64,000 nucleotides of DNA. Source: Nipponacmea schrenckii. Taxonomy: Eukaryota; Mollusca; Gastropoda; Lottiidae. Numbering within the stretch: position 1 is the stretch's first letter; the number at the start of each line of letters is the position of its first letter. Below the pieces are notes generated by a model. That model did no database searches. It was not told where the DNA came from and saw only the letters and a list, made by a program, of their open reading frames with translations. A program made the position numbers and the translations under genes. This document shows, piece by piece, positions 1 through 10,249 of the stretch. The stretch is taken from contig JAUJPP010000002.1 of the NCBI GenBank assembly GCA_030562195.1, forward strand, positions 4,526,001 through 4,590,000. The letters run 5' to 3'.

Positions 1-3
1 ACC

Positions 4-603
4 ATGGAACTAGACACAGCAACTTCGGGAAATTTTGTCTCGTTGCCGATCTGGAAACCACTTGGAAAACCTAAACTAGCAGAGGTCACACGTAAATATG
101 AATCTGCCAGTCAACACAACATGCCAGTGTTGGGAACCTTCAACGCCCAAACAGTAGATCCAAAAACGGGAAATGAAAGCTAAGTTTCTTACATTGTTAC
201 AAAGATCCCCGATCTAAACTTACTGGGACGGAATGCTATCCAGGCAATAGGAACTTCAGTGGACAATGCTCTGGGAATTAAAAGCATAAACAACCATGAT
301 AAGAGTGCGAGTGTAAAAGTTCAACATTCAGCAACCTTGGACCAGACTTATGCTGCCTTTCAAGGAGATTGCTGCACCATCTGTGAAGAATTTACAGATC
401 TATTTAAAGATGAATTGGGATGCCTAAAGGATTTTAAACTAGATGTAAAGTTCAAATCTGATGCGAAACCGGTTTTTCACAAGGCACGACCGGCTCCTTT
501 TGCATTTCGCGATGACCTAGCGAAAGGTTACGAGGAAGGTATCGCCAAAGGAGTCTTGAAGCCAGTCCGGTTTATAACAGTTATGGAACACCAGTGGTAC
601 TAA
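4..603 (+). pseudogene. Ty3/gypsy pol fragment: aspartic protease and RT N-terminal part
   Basis: In one frame from position 4 this reads as a gypsy-type retroviral-like protease followed by the linker to reverse transcriptase. The protease core begins ELDTATSGNF, where the family has ELDTG; the catalytic Asp-Thr is kept but the Gly is replaced. The closing LLGRNAI motif is present near 220-240. A TAA at 181-183 breaks the frame, and a frame change near 594-603 separates this part from the RT that follows. The element is therefore dead in this copy. It would process the Gag-Pol polyprotein in an active relative. The 5' end of the element lies outside the window. Family assignment rests on recognising protease motifs by eye. 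Confidence 0.75.
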
Positions 604-1141
604 TAATGAAAACAAGTTCTACAGGTACTTCAAAACCTAAGCTTCGAATTTGTGGTGACTACTCTGTTGGTGTTAATGATCAGCTAGCAGATCATCGTCA
701 TCCAATGCCACTCTCAGAGGACTTAATGCAGAAACTAGGAGGTGGATTTGGATATACCAAGATTGACCTTGCTGATGCCTACAACCAAATCATGTTGACT
801 CCTGAGAGCCAAAAAAGGCTAGCCCTCAGCACTCAATGTGGAGTACTACTTCAACAGCGACTACCATTTGGAATCAAGTCAGCACCTGGTTATTTTCAAG
901 AAATCATAGAAAATCTTACCAAAGATCTACCTGGAGTCTCAGTTTTCCAAGGTGATATGCTTGTCAGCGGACATAACACCAAAGACCATATAAGTAATCT
1001 GAGGGGTCTACTCAAATGTCTAAATAACAATGGTCTTAGATGTCGTCGTGACAAATGAAAATTTGCTCAACCATCTGTAGAATATCTTGGACACACCTTA
1101 TCAGGAGAGGGAATCTTAAAAGGATCAAAGGTCGAGGCATT
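594..1141 (+). pseudogene. Ty3/gypsy reverse transcriptase fragment
   Basis: Reads as the palm of a gypsy RT: RICGDYSVGVN (usually R-C-V/G-DYR-LN), then FGYTKIDLADAYNQI, LPFGIKSAPGYFQ and a degraded active site FQGDMLV where the family has Y-x-DD-x-LV, so one catalytic Asp is Gly. After a stop at 1056-1058 the frame continues with YLGHTLSGEGI, the typical RT-to-RNase H transition. The reading then stops abruptly at 1141, where a MITE begins. It belongs with the protease piece just upstream and probably with the LTR at 2201-2569 in the same orientation. It is non-functional. Confidence 0.8.
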
Positions 1142-1433
1142 TGAGGGTTTTTATAAGTAAAACCCCTGTTTATGAGATATCTGTACCTACCTGCATCTAA
1201 CTTATTTGCAATATTCCCAAGCCCATATACCGTGCGCCCGAATAATTTTCCACCAGTTATCTCCCTTGACCTAACTATCTGGTTACACCACCAGACGGCG
1301 CTCCTCAGTTTATTGAGGGCTTAAAAAACTCAGAACCCAACTAATAAAAGGTTTGAGGGGAGGTTGGGTGGGAAGATGATGCAGGTAGGTACAGATATCT
1401 CATAAACAGGGGTTTTTCTTATAAAAACCCTCA
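1142..1433. mobile_element. MITE with 55-bp terminal inverted repeats
   Basis: Positions 1142-1196 and 1379-1433 are inverted copies over 55 bases with one mismatch, both starting TGAGGGTTTTTATAAG. The 180-base interior has no open reading frame of note. The element cuts the gypsy RT reading frame at 1141, so it inserted after the retroelement was already here. I cannot define a target-site duplication. High arm identity suggests a fairly recent insertion. Confidence 0.8.
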
Positions 1434-1442
1434 GTTTATTTC

Positions 1443-1499
1443 AATATCTGTACCTACCTGCATCTAACTTATTTGCAAAATTACAGAATTTGTAGCTAG
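1443..1499 (+). mobile_element. Second, partial copy of the same MITE running into the gap
   Basis: The stretch from 1443 repeats the left interior of the neighbouring MITE (compare 1179-1214) and then diverges before the run of N. This is either a tandem or nested second copy, or the edge of a mis-assembled repeat, which could also explain the gap. Confidence 0.55.
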
Positions 1500-1999
1500 N
1501 NNNNNNNNNNNNNNNNNNNNNNNNNNNNNNNNNNNNNNNNNNNNNNNNNNNNNNNNNNNNNNNNNNNNNNNNNNNNNNNNNNNNNNNNNNNNNNNNNNNN
1601 NNNNNNNNNNNNNNNNNNNNNNNNNNNNNNNNNNNNNNNNNNNNNNNNNNNNNNNNNNNNNNNNNNNNNNNNNNNNNNNNNNNNNNNNNNNNNNNNNNNN
1701 NNNNNNNNNNNNNNNNNNNNNNNNNNNNNNNNNNNNNNNNNNNNNNNNNNNNNNNNNNNNNNNNNNNNNNNNNNNNNNNNNNNNNNNNNNNNNNNNNNNN
1801 NNNNNNNNNNNNNNNNNNNNNNNNNNNNNNNNNNNNNNNNNNNNNNNNNNNNNNNNNNNNNNNNNNNNNNNNNNNNNNNNNNNNNNNNNNNNNNNNNNNN
1901 NNNNNNNNNNNNNNNNNNNNNNNNNNNNNNNNNNNNNNNNNNNNNNNNNNNNNNNNNNNNNNNNNNNNNNNNNNNNNNNNNNNNNNNNNNNNNNNNNNN
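1500..1999. other. Assembly gap, 500 N
   Basis: Exactly 500 undetermined bases. Apparent reading frames crossing it are artefacts. Confidence 1.
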
Positions 2000-2200
2000 G
2001 AGGAACCAGACACTCATTCTGAGTTTGTGACAGAAACTTCAGCGGAAGTACAATGCATGCCTCAAGGTGAAACTCAACCATATAAACTTTAGTCGAAGAA
2101 ACCAATTTCGGAGTATTGACCCGTTAACCCAAGACGATCCCCGCGAACTAAAAGTGAAGATTTGTTGCTGACGTTTATAACATCAGTTTTGGTGGGGAGG
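2000..2200 (+). pseudogene. 3' end of gypsy coding region and polypurine tract
   Basis: Just after the gap an open frame of about 31 codons ends at a TAG near 2092. It sits where the C-terminal tail of gypsy Pol would be, immediately upstream of the LTR. A purine-rich run GGTGGGGAGG at 2191-2200 touches the LTR start and is a good polypurine tract for plus-strand priming. Similarity of the coding tail itself is weak; the call depends on position. Confidence 0.5.
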
Positions 2201-2569
2201 TGTTATTGTATTGACCCAGATTATTCTAGAACTTTAGAGATTATCTTTCCAGAAGTTACTAAAGGTTTCTCAACTAATATTATGATGCAATATGACCTGT
2301 GAAAACAATGTGCAACAATGTATCACTTCTGGATTCGTCAAAGTGATTTCTTTATAAGAATTATAAAGTTTTATATTAATAGGCTAGTAGCTAAGGCCTC
2401 GGGGCATTCAATTAAAGTGCTTACTTACTGAATGTATGATTTGTGTATTATACCTTGTGCTTAATATATTGTGGTTTCGTTGTGCATTCACTATTGGATT
2501 AAATAAATCTACAGTTACTTTTTGATCTGTGTGTCTCTATTCTACGAGTTTCGAGAAAGAAATACAACA
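2201..2569 (+). repeat. 3' LTR of the gypsy element
   Basis: Begins TGTTATTGTATTG right after the polypurine tract and ends AATACAACA, giving the TG...CA termini expected of an LTR. It contains an AATAAA-type signal in ATTAAATAAATC near 2500. No matching 5' LTR is in the window, so the boundaries rest on the termini and the tract. Confidence 0.65.
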
Positions 2570-2570
2570 T

Positions 2571-2857
2571 ATGGTAATATTATTGTTACTCTTCTATAAG
2601 ATATTACTTACCCTTGTACACACTGATTGTCGTTTGTATAGAAACTAGTTTGATAGTAATATTATTGTTACTCTTCTATAAGATATTACTTACCCTTGTA
2701 CACACTGATTGTCGTTTGTATAGAAACTAGTTTGATAGTAATATTATTGTTACTCTTCTATAAGATATTAATTACCCTTGTACACACTGATTGCCGTTTG
2801 TACAGAAACTAATTTGATAGTAATATTATTGTTACTATTCTATGAGACATTACTTAC
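2571..2857. repeat. 82-bp tandem repeat built from an EGF exon 3' end and splice donor
   Basis: Three 82-base units and a fourth that merges into the EGF exon at 2858. Each unit carries, on the minus strand, a degraded version of the last part of that exon followed by a GGTAAGT donor, then the same intron sequence with TAATATTATTGTTACT. The array lies just downstream of the genuine donor in the direction of transcription. Confidence 0.85.
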
Positions 2858-2998
2858 CATTTTGACACTGATTGTTGTTGTTTGTATAGAAACCTTCTTT
2901 ACAATAACATTTTTTACCACCTCCAATATCTACGCATTCTGTATTTGTACCATCACTACATTGATCAGTTGTATCACATGATTCTCTGTATTCAGCCT
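2858..2998 (-). CDS. EGF/EB-like exon of a receptor-type gene (left paralogue)
   Basis: Minus-strand exon bounded by an AG acceptor (2999-3000) and GTAAG donor (2853-2857), phase 1 at both ends. It encodes a cysteine-rich module, C-DTTDQC-(x)-TEC-VDIGGGKKCYCKEGFY-C, closely matching the exon at 60582-60716. Symmetric phase means it can be skipped or duplicated without breaking the frame. It follows the FN3 exon at 3321-3611 in the transcript. The next downstream exon is not visible; the sequence to the left is tandem repeat and retroelement. Confidence 0.85.
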
Positions 2999-3320
2999 CT
3001 TTAAAATAATGAAGACTCCAACTTCATAGTGCGCTTAGATTATTTAGAGATTAAGAAAAATGATTAAAAATCTCAGAAACGTTAGGACATACTGAACCTG
3101 GACAAAAGACTTCCAAAGGTTTTCAAAATGTACAATCTAACAAAATCAGCAAATATGTTATGGAAATGCAAAAGTTATTTTTCTTTGGTTGCTAGATCAA
3201 ATTTTCATTTTGCGCAATTGACAAATAATTCAATATATTACTTCCTTTAATTGTGCATCTTTGACAGAAACACACACCGATTAACAAATTCAAAACAATA
3301 AAATAAATCTTAACACTTAC

Positions 3321-3611
3321 TAGGTGTAGTAAAGGTGATATAAGGTTGATCTGATGGTAAAACTAGAGAAGGGTTTCTGTCAGTTCTTACAACAGTTTCA
3401 ACTCTTACGTTTGTATACTGTGTATTTGGTGTTAGTCCAGTGATTCTTACTGTCCTGCTAGCTCTACCTATCTGAGTTTTTTCAATGTTCGGCCCATTTC
3501 CTTTTATATTAAAACTCTGTATAGCAGCTTTGACAGGAACTATCCAGTTTATAGTTACACTATTTGATGTTAAACTTTCTCTTGTAACACCTGTTGGCTT
3601 TAGTTCAGAAG
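3321..3611 (-). CDS. Fibronectin type III domain exon (left paralogue)
   Basis: A 291-base minus-strand exon with an AG acceptor at 3612-3613 and a GTAAG donor at 3316-3320, phase 1 to phase 1, encoding one whole FN3 domain. It starts SELKPTGVT, has the core Trp (TINWIVP) and the ITGLTPNTQYTNVRVETV strand typical of FN3 F/G strands. It is intact, unlike its right-hand counterpart at 60847-61120, which has lost 17 bases. It lies between two EGF-like exons, the same order as in the right-hand gene. Confidence 0.88.
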
Positions 3612-3835
3612 CTACAATACATCAAATAAATACAGTATAGATTTTCATAAGTCAGTGGGAATGGTTTTGGTGCATTGTCTGACAAAATTGCCACATTATA
3701 CAATTTATTTCGAAATTATCACTTTTTTTCGAAGATAAATCAGTTTTGGAAATTTGGAAATACAATTAGTTAATAAAAATGATTTTGGTTTTTTTGAGTT
3801 TTTATTAATGATAATAACATCAATATAATGTTCAC

Positions 3836-3964
3836 CTGATTTACACACATTGTTGTCGGTATAATAATAATAATTACAAGAACATGTTGACCCGCTGGAA
3901 GGACAGCCACCATTTACAACGTTACAAGAGTCTGCTGTGGTACAAGTCTCACCATAGTTTTTTT
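3836..3964 (-). CDS. EGF-like exon (left paralogue)
   Basis: Minus-strand exon with AG acceptor at 3965-3966 and GTGAA donor at 3831-3835, phase 1 to phase 1. The module has six cysteines in the order CTTADSC, NVVNGGC, STCSC and NNVC. It closely resembles the exon at 63761-63898. It splices in frame to the FN3 exon at 3321-3611. Confidence 0.85.
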
Positions 3965-4499
3965 CTGAAACTACATAATATAATGCTTTTCTTACAGGAC
4001 TAGTCTATTGCAACGACAGCTTTCCCTGTTTGATATAATGATATTATAAGGTTTGACGAAAATTACACAAGGGCATAAATTATGGTATAGGCCTACAATA
4101 ATAAGAAACATAACGTCTCATCATCATTCCATCTGATGACAACAAGTGTAAATTGGTTTTAAACGTTATGTACTTTTTATTCTAGAAGTGTGTTATACTA
4201 TTATTTATTTTCTATTGTTCTTTTTCATATTTATAATGGTAATAATCATATATATTATTTAACAAATCTTTAGAATATAAGTAAAACAAAAATAACTAAA
4301 TTTAATATTATTTTGCAAAATCACTGTTTTAGTTATTTCTGTTTAATTATTTTTCTCTGGTTCACTACTCATTCAGATTCCAACTTCTTGTGTTTAGATA
4401 AATCTCAACCTATGGCAGTAATTGGAAGAATAATTCATGTAAACGTCTATCCGTCCAGTAGACTATTAAAAACTCACATTCAGTATAAAAGCTCTTACC

Positions 4500-5095
4500 G
4501 AACATAATTCGATTGGTTTAGTTAATAATATTCATTTAAACTACTACTGGTAAGTATAACTAATTGTATAAGTTTTTAATATTCAATTAACGTAGATAAT
4601 CAAAGTCTTAAATCTACAACTGTGAGGTATAACTGAACCTTATTACTACTCTGTAATACGTAATTAAGCATGAGTTGTATGAGTTAATAATACACGATAA
4701 ATGTAGTCTATCAAACTACTACTATGAAGTATTAATAATTGAGTTAATTATGAGTTGTATGAGTTGATATTATACAATAAACATAGTTAAACAAACTACT
4801 ACTTTGCAGTTTAACTAAATGAGTTAAGAATGAGTTGTATGGTTTAATAATATACAATAAACCTAGTTGATCAAACTACTACTATGAAGTATAACTAATT
4901 GAGTTAATTATGAGATGTATCAATTAGTAATATACAATATGCGTACTTAATCAAACTACTACTTTATAGTTTAACTAATTAAGTTAAGAATGAGTTGTAT
5001 GAGTTGATAATATGCAATAAACGTACTTAATCAAACTACTACTCATAGTATAACTAATTGAGTAAGTAAGTATCAGTTGTAGGAGTTAAACGTAG
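4500..5095. repeat. 80-bp intronic satellite, about 7 units
   Basis: Repeats of 80 bases with the shared elements CAAACTACTACT, TAACTAATTGAGTTA, ATGAGTTGTATGAGTTA and ATATACAATAAACGTA. Units differ at many sites, so the array is old. It lies in the intron of the left paralogue, between the exons at 3964 and 6040. Confidence 0.85.
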
Positions 5096-6039
5096 TCACA
5101 AATATTCTTGTTATGAAAAAACATAATATAATACCCTTTAAACAAATTTCTATTTTCCTTTCAAATGATTCTTAATTTCACACAAGTCGCTCAACTCTTT
5201 TGGAAAACTATAAGTTCCCAATAATGAAACATAATAAATCTACTTGTATTTGTCTTACCGAACTAATTTATTGCAACTACAGATTCCTTTTTTTATATAA
5301 TGATATAATAAGATTTAAACAAGAATCATGTTTCTACTGCAATTCTTGTAAGTTTGCTTGGTTGACAGGAACAAGATTTTTAAGTTTCAAAAGCGGATCA
5401 TTTAGGATCTGAAGGCTGAACTTTGGACGGTGAACTGTGAACACAGTTAGTGATTGGCTTAGTTAAAGATATCTCGTTTCTGAAACTAAAGTATGATTGG
5501 TTAAATGAATGGCAAATACATCATTTTAAATCAATCTTAGAGCGAGGTTCCTCTAAGGATTATAGTAAAGCGACTATATCTATGTGAATAACAAATCATC
5601 TTTTCTCATATACATATACTCAGCTTCTGAACATAAAAGGGTCATGGTAATCCAATTATTGAATTCTATAAGCAGATATTCATTTAACTTGATATTGTTT
5701 TGTATATAGGATAAGAAGGCGGAATGGCTTTTACTCAATGCTCTACATGCTCTCTATTTCTTAATTATTATCTCTTATTCTGTATGCTTAATTCAACATT
5801 TGTCGTTGAATATTGATATTTGCATACACAAAATATAATTTGTTTTAAAAAATTAAACTTTCTTCGATAAACATTCGGTTTTCTAATAATTAAAGTGGTT
5901 GAATTCTTGCCAAAAATACAATATACATAACTTCAAAAAATATAAAATAATAAAATAAATTATACGAAACATTTCTCCAAATACCAGTCGAATATATTTG
6001 ACGACCGATTTCGTTGTTCAACCATGACTTAAAACTTAC

Positions 6040-6174
6040 CCTTTTCACACCGATTGTTGTTCCAATAAAAACCTTCTTTACAATAACATTTTTTACCACT
6101 TCCAATATCTACACATTCTGTATTTGTAACACTACATCGAATAGTTGCATCACATGCTTCTTTGTATCCAGCCT
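6040..6174 (-). CDS. EGF/EB-like exon (left paralogue, most upstream seen)
   Basis: Minus-strand exon with AG acceptor at 6175-6176 and GTAAG donor at 6035-6039, phase 1 to phase 1. It encodes EAGYKEACDATIRC, then TECVDIGSGKKCYCKEGFY and a last Cys. It is a paralogue of the exons at 2858-2998 and 60582-60716. It joins in frame to the exon at 3836-3964. No further exon is recognisable up to 16 kb on this strand, so the gene either starts in a distant exon or is a partial tandem duplicate. Confidence 0.82.
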
Positions 6175-6365
6175 CTATAAAATAATAAAACGTTATTTAT
6201 AATGAAGATTTCGACTTAATAGTGCGCTTAGATTTTTTGAGATGTTCAAAATAATGTTTTTTAGAAATTTTAGAACCTACTGAAACTAAGTAAAAGACTT
6301 CCAAAGGTTTTCAAATGAACAAAATCAGTAAAATAATGTTTTGGAAAACCAAAAGTTTACTCTTA

Positions 6366-6830
6366 TATTCCAATAAATGCTGTCAAGCAAACTACTATAA
6401 TAGTAATATACAATAAAAAGTCGTCAATCAACCACTACTCTGTAGTATAACTAATTGAGTTAAGAATAAATTGTACGAGTTAATAATATACAATAAAACG
6501 TCGTCAATCCAATCAAACAACTACTAACGAGTTGTACGAGTTAATATACAATAAACCTATTCAATCAAACTACTAGTATAACTAATTAGTTTAAGTATGA
6601 GCTGTATGGGTTAATGATATACTATAAACGTACTTAATCAATCTACTACCCTGTATTATAACTAATTGAGTTATGTATTAGTTGTATGAGTTAATAATAT
6701 ACAATAAATGTTGGAAATCAAACTACTACTTAGTAGTATAACTAAATTGAGTGAAGTATGAGTTAATGATATATAATAAACGTGGTATATCAAACTACTA
6801 CTCTGAAGTATAATTAATTTGTTGAGAATC
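6366..6830. repeat. Second block of the 80-bp satellite
   Basis: Same unit family as 4500-5095 (CAAACTACTACT, TAACTAATTGAGTTA, ATATACAATAAACGT), with several truncated units. Confidence 0.8.
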
Positions 6831-6835
6831 TTGCA

Positions 6836-7390
6836 TACTTACCCTAATTGTGTGACTTTTAAATTTACATCTTGCTGTGATTCTGAAATACTTACCCAAA
6901 TTTGGGTCATGTATATTCATCCTAGCTGTTGATTTTGAATACTTACCCTAATTGTTGATTCTGAAATACTTACCCAAATTTGAGTCATGTATGTATATAT
7001 ACCCTGATAGTTTATCTTGAATATTTACCTCAATTGTTGATTTTGAAATACTTACCCAAATTTGGGTTTTGTATATTTTATCCTTGTTGTTGATCTTAAA
7101 ATAATACTTACCATAGTTGTTGATTCTGAAATACTTACCCAAATTTGAGTCATGTATGTAGATTTACCCTGATAGTTGATCTTGAATACATACCCTAATT
7201 GTTGGTTCTGAAATACTTACCCCAATTTGGGTTTTGTATATTTCTCCCTAGTTGTTGATCTGAAATAATAATTACCATAGCTGTTGAAATACTTACCAAA
7301 ATTTGGCTTTTTTATATTTACCCTTGTTGTCGATCTTAAATACTTACCCTAGTTGTTTGATCCCGAAATAGTTAATCCTTGCTGGATATA
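6836..7390. repeat. Short-period tandem array carrying about 13 consensus splice donors on the minus strand
   Basis: Alternating units of roughly 27-30 bases built on ATACTTACCCAAATTTGGG and ATACTTACCCTAATTGTTG. Read on the minus strand each gives GGGTAAGTAT, a near-perfect 5' splice site, often followed at once by TTTCAG. A minus-strand frame through part of it encodes a repetitive GKYFRINN peptide, which is a by-product of the repeat. It lies immediately upstream (transcription-wise) of the EGF exon at 6174. Confidence 0.85.
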
Positions 7391-7734
7391 TCTTAAGTCA
7401 ACACAGTCTCCATTTGACCAGCCCGGCTGTCCTGGTCTGAAATTTTCGCTTATGCTTGTAGACGGACAGAATTCCTGGTGATGACGACCCCTGTCTGGTG
7501 AGGACACACTATGCACATTTGCACATTTTTATGTCAGATATTAGTATAAACATGATTAAATTATGTATGTGTTTTTTATGATATACTTATTATTATTTAT
7601 TTAAAGATTCCTTAATTTTTGTTTTGTAAATTTTTTATTGGTGATGGATTAGCATAAGTCTTGGCTTGTTTCCGAAGCCCTAATTAGATATAGTTGTAAA
7701 CATATTATGTACAATGAATAAAATATTGTTTAAA
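7391..7734. other. No gene recognised
   Basis: AT-rich sequence with one more GC-balanced stretch at 7400-7520. No coding frame, RNA or repeat structure stands out. Confidence 0.5.
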
Positions 7735-7930
7735 CCAAGTATAATTAGTTGAGTTAAAAATGAGTTGTATTAGTTAATAATATACATAAACATAGTCAGT
7801 CAATTATTTCTCGTCTGTGGTATAAGTAATTGAGTTAAAATGAGTTGTATATGAGTTAATCAAACGACTACTAATTAATTAAGTATGATTTGTATGAGTT
7901 AATCCTATACAATAAACATAGTCACCAAAT
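7735..7930. repeat. Third block of the 80-bp satellite
   Basis: Three degraded units with TTGAGTTAAAAATGAGTTGTA and ATACAATAAACATAGTC elements, the same family as 4500-5095. Confidence 0.75.
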
Positions 7931-8150
7931 TCTGTTTCTAAAAAAAGAAAATATAATACACTATTAACTTATTTCACATATTAAACAGGGTAATGAATCT
8001 ATTTTCCTCCAAAAAGATTGTGTTTCTCACTTTCCCCATGAGCATCTTTTGAGTTGTAATGTAAATGCATATTAGAGCACAGGTGCGATTTAAACCATAA
8101 CTTGGTTAGTATGTTTTGTTTATTGAAAATGTCACAAACGCAATTCTTCA

Positions 8151-8640
8151 TTCGCCAATCTCCTAGGTCGGCCCAAGTCCAATGATCAAATAATCCAGAT
8201 GCTGGCATTCATTAAAAATTTGGTTGCCCTAATATTAGTTCTGTAGTTGATTTATCAATTTGATGAATTTTGAAGTAGAGGATAAGAATAAACCATGACA
8301 AACATGACATGACATGGAAAATTGACAAGCATTTAATTTAGTAACTCTATATACGGTCTGATTTTGCCGATGTTCGATAGATGGAATTTATCAGAAATAC
8401 ATGTACAAGATATCAAGATAAGATATGAAATTGTATCATCAATTTGAATTCTCGATGTTTTAGACTAAAGGTTCTAACCGACAACGGTGATAATGGTATA
8501 AATTATACTTATGCAGCTGAAAAGACAGAATGAATGACTTACTACAAATTCCAGACCTTACAGGACAAATAAGACCCTCATTACATCTTACCTGAAATAA
8601 TATAATTGACTTATTCTATATTTACCATTTAATCATAAAA
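8151..8640. repeat. Dispersed repeat, left copy (part 1)
   Basis: Matches 30413-31110 in the same orientation, starting ATTCGCCAATCTCCTAGGTC, with a roughly 230-base indel between the copies. It is interrupted at 8640 by the element 8641-9592 and resumes at 9593. The function is unknown; small frames here are not convincing. Confidence 0.85.
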
Positions 8641-9592
8641 GATAGATTGCCAGGCAAGGTAACATACGCCCACTGGCAGCATTGAATTTGAAAAATAAAT
8701 AGAGCAATAACTAAAAAAAAATTCACTGAATTAATATTGAAGTTAAGGGCAAAAACTCAAAAACTGTTCATGGAAAATCGTCAAATTAGAACTTGACCAC
8801 CATCTTATCTATTTCAATACTCATACCATGTTTCATCAAATCTATTAAAAAATTGTAGCTTATTTTGCACCCATAAATATTTTTGTCGCAATTTTAATTC
8901 AAGGGCAATAACCCAAAAACAATTCTTTAAAAAAGTCAGAAATTCAAACTTGACTAATGTCTTATCAATTCTGATGCTTACACCAAGTTCCATCAAAATC
9001 CTTCGAAAATTAAAGCTTGTTATTGCAACCACAATCACAATAGAATTTTGACGCAATTTTACTAAGTCAAGGGCAATAACTTGAAACAATTCACTGAAAA
9101 ACTGTCAAATTCAACCTTGACTGAGGCCTAATCGATTCCAATACTCACACCAAGTTTCATCAAAATCCTCTGAAAATTGGAGGATTTATTGCGTCGAAAC
9201 TAAAATTTTGACAAGATTTTTCTAAGTCAAGGGCAATAACTAAAAAACCGCTCATGCGATAATTTCCATTTTCGAACTTGACCGAGATATCCTTAATATA
9301 TACATGTATACCAAGTTTCATTAAGATCGGATAAAAACTGTAACCTCTACCGTGGATACAACCCAAATTTGACGACTTTTTACTAAGTCAAGGGCAATAA
9401 CTCAAAAACCGTTCATGCGATAATTTCCATTTTCGAACTTGACCGAGATATCATCAATATATACATGTATACTAAGTTTCATAAAGATTGGATAAAAACT
9501 GTAGCCTCTATTGTGGATACAACAAATGTGGACGGACCGACGGACGGACAGGGGCGACGGCACTATATGTCCACATTTCCATGTGGGCGTAT
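8641..9592 (+). mobile_element. Non-autonomous TIR-type element (family ending GGGCGTAT), copy 1
   Basis: Starts GATAGATTGCCAGGCAAGGT with ATACGCCCA close behind and ends TGTGGGCGTAT, so the sub-terminal ATACGCCCA and TGGGCGTAT are inverted. The interior is made of diverged ~165-base monomers containing GGGCAATAACTCAAAAAC and CAAGTTTCATCAAAATCC and finishes with a GACGGACGG tract. The uninterrupted sequence at 31101-31120 shows the empty site, which lacks exactly this segment; the flanks duplicate only a few A residues. No coding capacity. Confidence 0.88.
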
Positions 9593-9710
9593 AAAAATTA
9601 AAACAGGTCTTGACAGCTTATTATCTATAGTCTTGTGTATTTGCTTTCAGCACAGCATCCACAGTAGAAACGTATTGCTAAATCAATCAGTTAGATTACT
9701 GTTAGAAAAA
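9593..9710. repeat. Dispersed repeat, left copy (part 2)
   Basis: Continues the match to 31111-31240 (ATTAAAACAGGTCTTGACAG) after the inserted element. Confidence 0.85.
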
Positions 9711-10249
9711 AAAAGTTTCAGCACTTATCACGTAATTATATTCAAGACCCACATATAACATTAACTACGAGACTTTTATTTCTCTATAATTACACAATTC
9801 TCTTGATTTGAATGTTTCGATTTTTTTTTCAGAATACCCTTTCAACGGTATTGAACAGGCCTTCTCAACATAATTTCCTGAAGCGCCACTTTGGTCAAGA
9901 TCGTGAACAAGAACCGCCACTTATCGATTCACTTTGAAGGATGTAAGGAGAGTGAGTAAGCAGTGGCGTTTCTAGGAGTTAACAAAGGCTTGTGGCAAGC
10001 TTCGCAAGCGACTACGCCCAGCAGCAGCTAATTAGTTAGCTAAATGTGAACTGTAAAACAAACTCGATATGAGAGTTTTATGCAATATCACATTTATGAA
10101 AGACCGTCGGGACTGGCTCAGTTCTGCTTAAACGATACAAAGTTATAAAGTTAAAATAGGACATTTATTTAAAATGTTATAAGTTGTAAAAACATAAAAT
10201 ATAAACAAGAACCGTGAACAGTACTGGGAGTGGCAAACAACCCCTATGG

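Noticed and set aside
1441..2105. Long minus-strand frames across the first N run
   Set aside because: They are open only because undetermined bases contain no stops; the few real residues at the ends have no similarity to anything.
4493..5260. Isolated donor-like CTTACCGAACATAATT and CTTACCGAACTAATTT strings as extra exons
   Set aside because: They mark a duplicated intron segment; no cysteine-rich or FN3 coding sequence lies beside them and no acceptor pairs with them.
7999..8208. 69-codon frame with FDHWTWADLGDWRMK
   Set aside because: The second copy of the repeat near 30413 does not preserve the frame, so it is unlikely to be a gene.
8814..9366. Frames inside the GGGCGTAT-family element
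   Set aside because: Open only in some monomers and not conserved between copies; the element is non-coding.
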